NCBI GenBank assembly: GCA_023253905.1
Contig: JALREG010000241.1
Location: 1-9,367, forward strand
DNA from: Burkholderiaceae bacterium
GTDB lineage: Bacteria > Pseudomonadota > Gammaproteobacteria > Burkholderiales > Burkholderiaceae
Length of the DNA: 9,367 nucleotides
Direction of reading: 5' to 3'
In this document: in pieces, positions 1 to 7,022 of the stretch
How the letters are laid out: the number at the start of each line of letters is the position of its first letter
Position numbering within the stretch: the first letter of the stretch is position 1
The notes under the pieces: model-generated
Seen by the model: the letters and a program-made list of their open reading frames with translations, nothing else
The model's database searches: none
Told to the model about the DNA's origin: nothing
Program-made: the position numbers and the translations under genes

Positions 1-1
1 G

Positions 2-1687
2 AACCAGACGCTCGCCTCGATCACCTTCCAGAATTACTTCCGCATGTATGGCAAGTTGGCCGGCATGACCGGTACGGCCGATACCGAAGCCTACGAGTTC
101 CAGGAGATTTATTCGCTTGAGACCGTGGTGGTGCCCACGCATCGGCCCATGGTCCGCGACGATCGCCAGGATCAGGTGTTCCGCACCGCACGCGAGAAAT
201 ACAACGCCATCATTGCCGACATTCGTGACTGCCACGAGCGTGGTCAGCCGGTGCTGGTGGGCACCACTTCCATCGAAAACTCCGAGCTGCTATCGAGCAT
301 GCTCGAGAAGGAGAAGCTGCCGCATCAGGTACTGAACGCGAAGCAGCATGCGCGGGAAGCGGAAATCGTGATCCAGGCGGGGCGTCCCGGCATGATCACC
401 ATTGCCACCAACATGGCGGGCCGAGGCACCGATATCGTGCTGGGTGGCAACATCAGCCGCGAGATCGATGCCGCGCAGGCCGATGAATCGCACGGGGCCG
501 ACGAACGTGCCGCGCGCGTCCAGAAGCTTCGTGCCGACTGGCAGCTGCTTCACGATCGGGTGATTGCGGCGGGCGGGTTGCACATTGTCGGTACCGAGCG
601 GCATGAGTCGCGCCGGATCGACAATCAGCTGCGCGGTCGCTCGGGGCGCCAGGGCGATCCGGGCTCGTCGCGGTTTTATCTGTCCATGGAAGATCCGCTG
701 CTACGCATCTTCGCGGGTGACCGTCTGAAGGCGATCATGGACCGGTTAAAGCTCCCGGACGGCGAGGCGATCGAGGCGGGCATGGTCTCGCGCGCCATCG
801 AGTCGGCGCAGCGCAAGGTCGAGGCCCGCAACTTCGACATCCGCAAACAGTTGCTCGAATACGATGACGTGGCCAACGACCAGCGTCGTATCGTCTACGC
901 CGATCGCAATTCCCTCCTGGATGCGGCCGAAGTGGGGGAGCGCATCACCGAACTCCGCCATCAGGTGTTTACCGAACTCGTTCGCGTCCACGTGCCGGCC
1001 GAGTCGGTCGAAGAGCAGTGGGATGTGGCGGCGCTTCAGAAGGCGCTCGAGAGCGAGTGGCTGCTTTCGGTGGCGCTTGTCGACCAGGTGGCCGCTAGCG
1101 AGCAGATCACCGATGATGACATCGTCAAGCTCGTGCTCGACGCTTCGGATGCCCAATACCGGGGCAAGGTCGACATGGTGGGCGCGGAGGCCTTCGCGGG
1201 CTTCGAGCGCTCGGTGCTGTTGCAGGTGATCGATCAGCACTGGCGCGAGCATCTGGCGATGCTGGACCACCTGCGGCAGGGTATCCACCTGCGCGGGTAT
1301 GCGCAGAAGAACCCCAAGCAGGAATATAAACGCGAGGCGTTCGAACTGTTTGCGCTCATGCAGAACCGGGTTCGTAACGATGTCACCCGCCTTCTCATGA
1401 CGGTTCGCGTGGAAAGCGCCGAGCAGGCTGAGCTGGCGGGCGAGCAACTCGCGCCGGCCGAGCCGGTCAATGTGTCCTACGGGCATGCCGACTTTGCCCA
1501 GGCGCAGGCTGCTGCCGGTGACGAAGCGAACGCCGAGGCGCTCGCGCTCTCGCTCCAGCAGGTGCCTGGCGCCGACGATGAGGGCCAGCAGCCGTTCAAG
1601 CGCTATGGCCGCAAGATCGGGCGTAACGATCCCTGCCCCTGCGGGTCGGGTCGCAAATACAAAGCCTGCCACGGCCGCCTCGCCTGA
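2..1687 (+). CDS. secA: Protein translocase subunit SecA, C-terminal part (5' end outside window)
   Basis: SecA is the ATP-driven motor that pushes unfolded preproteins through the SecYEG channel at the inner membrane. The reading frame is open from base 2 ([26 protein letters not shown]), so the ATG at 44 is internal. About 561 residues are present. SecA is usually around 900 residues in this group, so roughly the first third is missing, including the Walker A region. Visible landmarks are the second nucleotide-binding domain with [10 protein letters not shown] (about 404-433), the arginine-finger region [20 protein letters not shown] (about 626-685), and then the helical scaffold and wing domains. 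The last residues form the zinc-binding tail, with CPCGSG and CH from about 1634 to 1672 (C-x-C-x8-C-H), which binds SecB and phospholipid. The frame is intact to TGA. Downstream, argJ begins 44 nt later on the same strand. Identification is firm. Confidence 0.98.
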   Translation, partial: NQTLASITFQNYFRMYGKLAGMTGTADTEAYEFQEIYSLETVVVPTHRPMVRDDRQDQVFRTAREKYNAIIADIRDCHERGQPVLVGTTSIENSELLSSMLEKEKLPHQVLNAKQHAREAEIVIQAGRPGMITIATNMAGRGTDIVLGGNISREIDAAQADESHGADERAARVQKLRADWQLLHDRVIAAGGLHIVGTERHESRRIDNQLRGRSGRQGDPGSSRFYLSMEDPLLRIFAGDRLKAIMDRLKLPDGEAIEAGMVSRAIESAQRKVEARNFDIRKQLLEYDDVANDQRRIVYADRNSLLDAAEVGERITELRHQVFTELVRVHVPAESVEEQWDVAALQKALESEWLLSVALVDQVAASEQITDDDIVKLVLDASDAQYRGKVDMVGAEAFAGFERSVLLQVIDQHWREHLAMLDHLRQGIHLRGYAQKNPKQEYKREAFELFALMQNRVRNDVTRLLMTVRVESAEQAELAGEQLAPAEPVNVSYGHADFAQAQAAAGDEANAEALALSLQQVPGADDEGQQPFKRYGRKIGRNDPCPCGSGRKYKACHGRLA

Positions 1688-1721
1688 GCGGCGGCTGCCT
1701 CGATTACTGTCTCCCGGCCTC

Positions 1722-1727
1722 GGAGGG
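1722..1727 (+). promoter_or_regulatory. Ribosome binding site of argJ
   Basis: GGAGGG lies 4 nt upstream of the argJ ATG at 1732. It is the strongest Shine-Dalgarno match in the rightward block and fixes the argJ start. CTCC at 1711-1714 could pair with GGAG at 1722-1725 across a 7-nt loop and partly mask the site, but the stem is short and this is only a possibility. Confidence 0.7.
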
Positions 1728-1731
1728 CGCG

Positions 1732-2961
1732 ATGCCAGTCAACCTCACGATTCCAGAACGCTCTGCGCTCTCCCCGGTGGCGGGCCTGTCGATTGGTACC
1801 GCCATGGCGGGCATTCGCAAGGCCAACCGCCGCGACGTGCTGATTCTCAAGCTCGCGGCTGGCGCGCGCGCCGCGGGGGTGTTCACACAGAACCGTTTTT
1901 GCGCTGCGCCGGTGCAGGTGTGCCGCGAGCATCTGCAGGCGAGCGCGGGCGCTGTTCGGGCGCTGCTGGTGAACACGGGCTGCGCCAATGCGGGCACCGG
2001 TGAACTGGGTCTGGATAACGCCCGCGCAAGCTGTGAAGGCGTGGCGAAGGCGCTGGGCTGCGAGGCCAACCAGGTGCTGCCCTTTTCCACCGGCGTGATC
2101 CTCGAGCATCTCCCCATGGACCGGCTGGATGCAGGGATCGGAATGGCGGCTGGTGCACTGGGCGAGGCTGACTGGCTCGATGCTGCGCAGGCAATCATGA
2201 CCACCGATACGCTGCCCAAGGCCGCCTCGCGGCGTTTGTCGATCGGCGGTCGCCCGGTCGCCATCTCGGGCATCTCCAAGGGTGCGGGCATGATCCGCCC
2301 GAACATGGCAACCATGCTCGGTTTTCTCGCCACCGATGCGGCGGTGTCGCAGCCTCTGCTCGAGTGCTGGGTGCGCGAGATCGCTGATCAGAGCTTCAAT
2401 CGGATCACGATCGATGGCGACACCTCCACCAATGATTCCTTCATCCTGATCGCAACCGGCGTATCGGGCGTGAACATCGAGCACGCCACCGATCCGGGCG
2501 CGGCCGAACTGCTGGCTGCGCTCACCGCCACTGCCCGGCAACTCGCCCAGGCGATCGTGCGCGATGGTGAAGGGGCCACCAAATTCATCACCATCCGGGT
2601 GGAAGCGGCCCGAAGCGAGGCCGAGGCGGCCGCTGTGGCCTATGCCATTGCCCACTCTCCGCTTGTGAAGACCGCGTTCTTTGCCTCCGACCCCAACCTG
2701 GGCCGCATTCTCGCGGCGGTGGGCTATGCGGGCGTGGCCGATCTCGATGTCAACGCAGTCGATCTCTTTCTCGATGATGTTCACGTGGCCACGCGTGGCG
2801 GCCGGCATCCGGCCTACCTTGAGGAGGCAGGGCAGCGGGTGATGAAGAACACCGAAATCACAGTACGCGTGGTGCTGGGCCGCGGTGCGGCCGCCACCAC
2901 CGTCTGGACCTGCGATCTTTCCCATGACTATGTCTCGATCAATGCCGACTACCGCTCGTAA
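1732..2961 (+). CDS. argJ: Bifunctional glutamate N-acetyltransferase / amino-acid N-acetyltransferase ArgJ
   Basis: ArgJ transfers acetyl from N-acetylornithine to glutamate (EC 2.3.1.35), recycling the acetyl group in arginine synthesis. Many family members also acetylate glutamate from acetyl-CoA (EC 2.3.1.1). The protein has 409 residues, the normal length. The precursor cleaves itself before a threonine that becomes the nucleophile; here [14 protein letters not shown] (183-196) places it at Thr194, which would give alpha and beta chains of about 193 and 216 residues. STG at 119-121 fits the oxyanion-hole threonine-glycine pair. Other conserved blocks are NTGCANAGTG (81-90), [11 protein letters not shown] (226-236), DGEGATK (278-284) and the C-terminal [10 protein letters not shown]. 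The start is an ATG behind GGAGGG. It probably shares a transcript with secA, and its last codons overlap the ATPase gene. Whether this enzyme is mono- or bifunctional cannot be settled from sequence alone. Confidence 0.97.
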   Translation: MPVNLTIPERSALSPVAGLSIGTAMAGIRKANRRDVLILKLAAGARAAGVFTQNRFCAAPVQVCREHLQASAGAVRALLVNTGCANAGTGELGLDNARASCEGVAKALGCEANQVLPFSTGVILEHLPMDRLDAGIGMAAGALGEADWLDAAQAIMTTDTLPKAASRRLSIGGRPVAISGISKGAGMIRPNMATMLGFLATDAAVSQPLLECWVREIADQSFNRITIDGDTSTNDSFILIATGVSGVNIEHATDPGAAELLAALTATARQLAQAIVRDGEGATKFITIRVEAARSEAEAAAVAYAIAHSPLVKTAFFASDPNLGRILAAVGYAGVADLDVNAVDLFLDDVHVATRGGRHPAYLEEAGQRVMKNTEITVRVVLGRGAAATTVWTCDLSHDYVSINADYRS

Positions 2962-3895
2962 ATCCGCCCCGCTGGCTGAACCCGCTCGCACCGTTGACCC
3001 GGCTGCCGAACTGCTGGCAAGGGCGGCGCCGCTCCTGTCTCAGCTTGCCGCCCTGATGCCGGGTGCGGCGGCACCCGACTGGTCGGCCGCCGCTGCATTC
3101 CGCTGGCGGCGGCGCGTCTCGGCGTTTGGCTCGCGTGGCGAGCTCCAGCCGGTCCGCACGACCTCTTCCATCCGTCTGGCCGATCTGCACAACATCGACG
3201 AACAGAAGTCGGTGATCGAGCGCAACACCCGACAGTTCGTGCGTGGGCTTCCCGCCAACAACGTGCTGCTCACCGGCTCGCGTGGCACCGGCAAGTCCTC
3301 GCTCATCAAGGCCTGCCTCAATCAGTACGCCAAGCAGGGCCTGCGGCTGATCGAGGTCGACAAAAGTGATCTTGCCGACCTCTATGACATTGTTGAACTG
3401 GTGGCCGATCGTCCTGAGCGCTTCGTTGTGTTCTGCGATGACCTGTCGTTTGAGGAAGGCGAGCCCGGATACAAGGCGCTCAAATCTGCGCTGGACGGAT
3501 CGGTGGCGGCCCAGTCAGACAATGTGCTGATCTATGCCACCTCCAATCGCCGGCATCTGATGCCGGAAAAAATGAGTGAGAACCTCACGGCGAAACACCA
3601 GGAAGACGGCGAAATTCATCCGGGTGAAACAGTCGAGGAAAAAATCTCGCTCTCCGAGCGCTTCGGCCTGTGGGTGTCGTTCTACCCGTTCCGGCAGGAG
3701 GAATACCTCGAGGTGGTCGCGCACTGGCTTCATCACTTCGGCTGCTCAGCAGCCGACATCGAAGACGCTCGCGGCGATGCGCTGCGTTTTGCGCTTGAGC
3801 GTGGTTCGCGCTCCGGTCGGGTCGCCTGGCAGTTTGCGCGCGACTGGGCCGGCCAGGCGCGCCTGAAGCCGGCCCGGGCCGGTCGCCGCCGCTAG
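2942..3895 (+). CDS. DUF815-family AAA+ ATP-binding protein of unknown role
   Basis: This is a P-loop ATPase of the DUF815 type (PF05673), a widespread family whose cellular job is poorly known. Counting from the ATG at 2942 (317 residues), Walker A is GSRGTGKSS (112-120) and Walker B lies in [12 protein letters not shown] (161-172) with the acidic pair at 166-167. A sensor-1-like ATSNRRH (199-205) follows, then [13 protein letters not shown] (238-250). A family-typical stretch, [26 protein letters not shown], precedes Walker A. There is no signal peptide or membrane segment, so it is probably cytosolic. The C-terminus is basic (RAGRRR). The gene overlaps the argJ end by 20 nt. In-frame ATGs at 2924 and 2930 and a GTG at 2885 are alternative starts, and none has a clear ribosome site, so translational coupling to argJ is likely. 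The Nudix gene follows 16 nt later. Confidence 0.88.
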   Translation: MPTTARKSAPLAEPARTVDPAAELLARAAPLLSQLAALMPGAAAPDWSAAAAFRWRRRVSAFGSRGELQPVRTTSSIRLADLHNIDEQKSVIERNTRQFVRGLPANNVLLTGSRGTGKSSLIKACLNQYAKQGLRLIEVDKSDLADLYDIVELVADRPERFVVFCDDLSFEEGEPGYKALKSALDGSVAAQSDNVLIYATSNRRHLMPEKMSENLTAKHQEDGEIHPGETVEEKISLSERFGLWVSFYPFRQEEYLEVVAHWLHHFGCSAADIEDARGDALRFALERGSRSGRVAWQFARDWAGQARLKPARAGRRR

Positions 3896-3911
3896 ACGCG
3901 GGTGGCGCACC

Positions 3912-4379
3912 GTGTCGACGCCCGCGCCCGCCCGCACCCAGGCTGCCACTGAGGGGGCGGCGTCGACCACGCCTGTCGACTCACGCGCCCCGGTCGAGGT
4001 GGCGGTTGGCGTCCTGCGTCGCGCGGATGGTGCGCTCCTCTTCGCCCAACGCCCCGAGGGCAAGCCGTATGCGGGGTGGTGGGAGTTCCCCGGCGGTAAG
4101 GTTGAGGCGGGTGAAAGCGTGGTCGAGGCGCTGACCCGCGAACTGCAGGAGGAACTCGGCATCCTGATCGACGATGGCGAGCCGCTCGAAGTGGTCGAGT
4201 TCTCCTATCCGCACGCCCGGGTGCGTCTTCATTTTCTGGTGGTGAGCCGCTGGCGTGGCGAGCCCAGCTCGCGCGAGGGTCAGGCGTTTAGCTGGCAGCA
4301 ACCGGCGGCGGTGGCGGTGGGTCCGCTGCTTCCCGCGTCGGTACCGGTGATCGAAAGGCTCGCTGCGGGCGCAGCCTAG
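3912..4379 (+). CDS. mutT: Nudix hydrolase, MutT (8-oxo-dGTP diphosphatase) type
   Basis: Nudix enzymes cleave nucleoside diphosphates linked to another group. The MutT branch hydrolyses 8-oxo-dGTP to the monophosphate, so the oxidised base is not built into DNA. The 155-residue protein carries a complete Nudix box, G62-x5-E68-x7-REL-x-EE-x-GI84, preceded by WWEFPGG (56-62). The core begins with VEVAVGVLRR (28-37) and ends with FSWQQP and LPASVPVIERL, as in MutT proteins. The start is GTG at 3912, with GGGTGG at 3900-3905 as a likely ribosome site. The first 25 or so residues are rich in Ala, Thr and Pro, lie outside the fold and look disordered, so a later start is possible. The gene sits 16 nt after the ATPase and ends in a TAG shared with the opposing yacG stop. 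The Nudix assignment is firm; MutT substrate choice is inferred from similarity and context. Confidence 0.9.
   Translation: MSTPAPARTQAATEGAASTTPVDSRAPVEVAVGVLRRADGALLFAQRPEGKPYAGWWEFPGGKVEAGESVVEALTRELQEELGILIDDGEPLEVVEFSYPHARVRLHFLVVSRWRGEPSSREGQAFSWQQPAAVAVGPLLPASVPVIERLAAGAA
4376..4379. other. Shared CTAG palindrome holding two convergent stop codons
   Basis: The Nudix stop TAG reads 4377-4379 on the plus strand, and the yacG stop TAG reads 4378-4376 on the minus strand. Both come from one CTAG, so the convergent genes overlap by 4 bp. GCTGC at 4362-4366 and GCAGC at 4371-4375 can form a 5-bp stem with a 4-nt loop just before it. No T-run follows on either strand, so there is no good intrinsic terminator here. 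Confidence 0.9.
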
Positions 4380-4609
4380 TGCATGCTCTTGGACGAGGGG
4401 GGCGGCTCTGGGCTCGCCTCGGCCGGGTCGGTGGGGTCGAGCGGGGCGCCTGCGATCCGGTACTGCTCGCTTGCCCAGGCGCCCAGATCGATGCGCTTAC
4501 AGCGTTCAGAGCAGAACGGACGCCAGCGGTTGGTTGGGCTGTACTCGGTCTTGCGGGCGCAGGCCGGGCAGTCAACGAGCAGCGCGCGGGACGGACCAGC
4601 CACGGCCAT
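4376..4609 (-). CDS. yacG: DNA gyrase inhibitor YacG (zinc-binding)
   Basis: YacG is a small zinc protein; the E. coli member binds GyrB and inhibits gyrase. This 77-residue protein shows the family's four zinc cysteines: CPAC at 14-17 and CSERC at 33-37, with RPF just before the second pair. The conserved KRIDLGAWASEQYRI (38-52) follows. The C-terminal 25 residues are Pro/Ser/Glu-rich and probably flexible. Length is normal for the family. The ATG at 4609 lies 6 nt after the zapD stop, with no clear ribosome site, so translation is probably coupled to zapD. The zapD-yacG pairing next to coaE is the standard proteobacterial arrangement and supports the call. Its TAG stop overlaps the stop of the opposing Nudix gene. 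Confidence 0.95.
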   Translation of the reverse strand: MAVAGPSRALLVDCPACARKTEYSPTNRWRPFCSERCKRIDLGAWASEQYRIAGAPLDPTDPAEASPEPPPSSKSMH

Positions 4610-4615
4610 CTGCGA

Positions 4616-5440
4616 TCAGAGGTTGCAGAGCGCCAGCTCGAAATCGACATCGCCCTCGAATGCACGGGGCCGCTGGTCGCCGGTTTGCGAGGTGAAGCGG
4701 ATCCAGAGCAGATAGCGGTTGGCGCTGATTTCGGGGATGGCGCCCAACGTGGGATCGAGCCTGACCTGCACCATCTGATAAATACGCCCGCCCAGCGGCT
4801 GCTGGTAGCTTGCCTGCTGGGAAGAAACGCGCACCCATGTGCCGCTACGCCGAAGGAGGCCGAGCACCACGGTGAGCGCCACCTGAAGTGGCTGGAGCGG
4901 CGCCGCCCACCGGATGATGTCTTCGCGGCGAGCCTCCGCTGGCCGGTTTTGCCAGGCGTAGTAAGAGGGAAGGTCAAACTCGCAGGCGCCCCCTGCAATA
5001 CCCGTTCGGCTGCGGATGCTCATCAGCCATTCGTTGTCGCGCAGGTTTTGTCCGGTGCGCCCGCTCAGGCGGGTGAGCCCGCCCACGGCGTCCTCGATGC
5101 GAGCGAGCGTGGCCTCGAGCGCATCAACCGACACGGAGGGATTGCCGCGGAATGAACTGATGGTCTGGCGCTGCCGTTCGAACTCCTGCAGAAGGTCTGA
5201 ACGCAGATCGCCCCGCGCTGTCACTTCCAGGATTTCGAACAGTGTGAGAAGCGCAACGTGGTGATCATGGGCGTCATCGCGCAGCGAAAAAATCTCGAAG
5301 CGCTCGAACAGGTCTTCCAGGCGCAACAAGGCGCGTATCCGCTCGTTGAGGGGATACTCGTATTGCAGCAGAGGGCGATGCGGGACCACGCGCGTCTGCC
5401 GGCCGCTTGCCACCACGGAAATGCCTGCCTGGGCGCTCAT
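4616..5440 (-). CDS. zapD: Cell division protein ZapD (FtsZ-ring associated)
   Basis: ZapD (formerly YacF, DUF1342) binds FtsZ in the cytoplasm and bundles its filaments, helping the division ring assemble. From the ATG at 5440 the protein has 274 residues. The family core begins at [22 protein letters not shown] (27-48), followed by a helical N-terminal domain. The conserved [26 protein letters not shown] stretch (136-162) leads into a beta-rich C-terminal domain with [16 protein letters not shown] and [10 protein letters not shown]. coli-type ZapD starts within a few residues of YEYP, so this one carries about 26 extra N-terminal residues under this start. An in-frame TTG at 5458 would add 6 more, and GTG codons at 5416 and 5413 would shorten it. 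No start has a strong ribosome site. The gene follows coaE by 70 nt and precedes yacG by 6 nt. Family call firm, start uncertain. Confidence 0.94.
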   Translation of the reverse strand: MSAQAGISVVASGRQTRVVPHRPLLQYEYPLNERIRALLRLEDLFERFEIFSLRDDAHDHHVALLTLFEILEVTARGDLRSDLLQEFERQRQTISSFRGNPSVSVDALEATLARIEDAVGGLTRLSGRTGQNLRDNEWLMSIRSRTGIAGGACEFDLPSYYAWQNRPAEARREDIIRWAAPLQPLQVALTVVLGLLRRSGTWVRVSSQQASYQQPLGGRIYQMVQVRLDPTLGAIPEISANRYLLWIRFTSQTGDQRPRAFEGDVDFELALCNL

Positions 5441-5510
5441 CTGCCGATTCTGGCCCAAAGGCTATGGGAATTCAAACGAAAAATAGGGTAAGGGCTGTCA
5501 GGCGGGCCAC

Positions 5511-6152
5511 TTACGGTGTAACGGCAGTCGCCGCCGCCTGCGAGGCGAGCGCCTGATAGATCGCATGCAGGGCATCAACCTGTGGCCCCAGGGTGGCTGG
5601 CTCGCCGCTGTTGTCGATCCGGTCGTCGGCGACGGCGAGCCGCGCTTCGCGGGTGGCCTGCGCGGCAAGAATGGCGAGAACCTGTTCGCGTGGCAGGTGG
5701 CTACGCCGCATCACGCGCTCAATCTGAACCTCGACCGGGCAGTCAACCACGAGCAGGCGGTGCGCCCGCTCGCGCCAGGCGCCTGATTCCACCAGAAGCG
5801 GCACGACCAGCACCACATAGCAGCCGGTGGCAGCGTCGATCTCGCGCTGTGACTGCTCGCGGATCATGGGATGGAGAATGGCCTCCAGGCGCTTGCGTGC
5901 CGCGGGATCCGAGAAAGCGCGCGCGCGCATGGCGGCACGATCAAGCCGTCCATCTTCGGCGATCACCTCGGGGCCAAAGGCCGCGCCGATCGCGGGCATG
6001 GCTGCGCCGGCCGGCCCGGTGAGCGCGTGTGCGATCAGATCGGTGTCCACCAGCGTGGCGCCCAGGGCGGCAAAGCGATCAGCCACCGTTGACTTGCCAC
6101 TACCGATGCCGCCGGTCAGGCCGATGATGAATCGAGAGGGGGGGGTGGTCAT
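5511..6152 (-). CDS. coaE: Dephospho-CoA kinase
   Basis: CoaE phosphorylates the 3'-hydroxyl of the ribose in dephospho-CoA with ATP, the final step of coenzyme A synthesis (EC 2.7.1.24). The 213-residue protein has the normal length. The P-loop is GGIGSGKST (14-22). VDTDLIAH (35-42) matches the conserved substrate-site aspartates. Also visible are [10 protein letters not shown] (89-98), [10 protein letters not shown] (117-126), a [13 protein letters not shown] segment (138-150) and DDRIDNSG (176-183), all typical of the family. The start is the ATG at 6152, which gives a short lead before the first strand (RFIIGLTGG). Codons 3-5 contain a run of eight C (plus-strand G, 6138-6145), a possible slippage site. 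The gene lies 27 nt after pilD and is followed by zapD and yacG, the common betaproteobacterial order. Confidence 0.97.
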   Translation of the reverse strand: MTTPPSRFIIGLTGGIGSGKSTVADRFAALGATLVDTDLIAHALTGPAGAAMPAIGAAFGPEVIAEDGRLDRAAMRARAFSDPAARKRLEAILHPMIREQSQREIDAATGCYVVLVVPLLVESGAWRERAHRLLVVDCPVEVQIERVMRRSHLPREQVLAILAAQATREARLAVADDRIDNSGEPATLGPQVDALHAIYQALASQAAATAVTP

Positions 6153-6179
6153 GGGGACAGGAAGATCAGAGTGTTCGGG

Positions 6180-7022
6180 TCAATTGCCGACCAGCCAGTC
6201 GGTCAGGGCGGGGTAGGCAAAGAGGGCAATCAGGCCTGCGGCGGCGAGCCATGGCCCGAAGGCGATCGGGGCCAGGGGTTCGCGCAGGCGCGTGAGCCCG
6301 CCAAGGATGGCAAAGCCCGCGCCCGCCGCGCATGCGAGAAGCAGCACCGCCGGCAGGGGCTGCCAGCCCAGCCAGGCGCCGATCGCTGCGAGAAGCTTGA
6401 AGTCACCGTAGCCCATGCCCTCCCGGCCTGTAGCCATCCGGAAGCCATGGTGGATCGACCACAGGCTGAGGTAACCCGCCATGGCACCCAGCACGGCCTG
6501 CTCGATCGGCACCCACACGCCTGTGAGGTTGATGGCCAGCCCGGCCCAGACGAGCGGCAGCGTGATGGCGTCGGGCAGCAACTGGGTATCGACATCGATG
6601 AGTGCTGCGGCAAGCAGCGCTGCAACAAGCAGCATGGCGCTCGCGGCCGCCGCGCTCGGGCCGAACCGGGCCACGCAGAATGCGAAGAGCGCAGCGGTCA
6701 CAAGCTCAACCAGCGGATAGCGAATGCTGATCGCTGCGCTGCAGGCCGCGCATCGGCCGCGCAGCGCGAGCCAGCTTGCAACCGGGATCAGATCGCGAAG
6801 CCTCAGGGTCTTTGCGCACGCCGGGCAATGCGAGCGCGGCTGAATCAGGTCAAAGCGTGAGGTCGCTGCGATGGCGTCGCCGCGAAGGTCAGCTGCGTCC
6901 TGCTGCCACTGCCGCTCGAGCATTCTGGGCAGGCGGTAAATCACCACGTTAAGGAAACTGCCGATCAGCAGGCCCGCTATACCGGCCGCGACCATCGCCC
7001 ACTGCAAGTCGATGACCTGCAT
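6180..7022 (-). CDS. pilD: Type IV prepilin peptidase / N-methyltransferase PilD
   Basis: PilD is an inner-membrane aspartic peptidase (family A24). It removes the leader from type IV prepilins and type II secretion pseudopilins and then N-methylates the new first residue. The 280-residue protein starts with a membrane segment, MVAAGIAGLLIGSFLNVVIYRLP (10-32). A cytoplasmic domain follows with the zinc motif C66PAC69 and C91AAC94, which marks the bifunctional form with the methylase part. Several hydrophobic segments come next. The catalytic aspartates should be D143 in LIDVDTQLLPD and D207 in GMGYGDFKLL. The gene ends 27 nt before coaE. Its ATG shares its A with the TGA of the upstream CorC-like gene, so expression is likely coupled. 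The usual upstream genes pilB and pilC are not here; their location elsewhere cannot be judged from this window. Confidence 0.96.
   Translation of the reverse strand: MQVIDLQWAMVAAGIAGLLIGSFLNVVIYRLPRMLERQWQQDAADLRGDAIAATSRFDLIQPRSHCPACAKTLRLRDLIPVASWLALRGRCAACSAAISIRYPLVELVTAALFAFCVARFGPSAAAASAMLLVAALLAAALIDVDTQLLPDAITLPLVWAGLAINLTGVWVPIEQAVLGAMAGYLSLWSIHHGFRMATGREGMGYGDFKLLAAIGAWLGWQPLPAVLLLACAAGAGFAILGGLTRLREPLAPIAFGPWLAAAGLIALFAYPALTDWLVGN

Noticed and set aside
746..1672. 308-residue open frame on the minus strand opposite secA
   Set aside because: It is antisense to strongly conserved SecA sequence, and its His/Arg/Leu-rich translation is typical of a GC-bias shadow.
1603..2991. 462-residue open frame on the minus strand opposite argJ
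   Set aside because: It mirrors the codon structure of the high-GC argJ gene, shows no recognisable domain, spans the argJ region and both its flanks, and argJ itself is unmistakable.
4362..4375. GCTGC/GCAGC hairpin as an intrinsic terminator for the rightward block
   Set aside because: The stem is only 5 bp, it lies inside the Nudix coding end, and no T-run follows on either strand.
4379..5155. 258-residue plus-strand frame across yacG and zapD
   Set aside because: It lies opposite two clear family members. Its translation has no motifs, and its start falls exactly on the Nudix stop region by chance.
6171..6860. 229-residue plus-strand frame opposite pilD
   Set aside because: The translation is rich in Gly, Gln, Arg and Ala, with none of the hydrophobic or catalytic patterns of a real protein; pilD explains the conservation.
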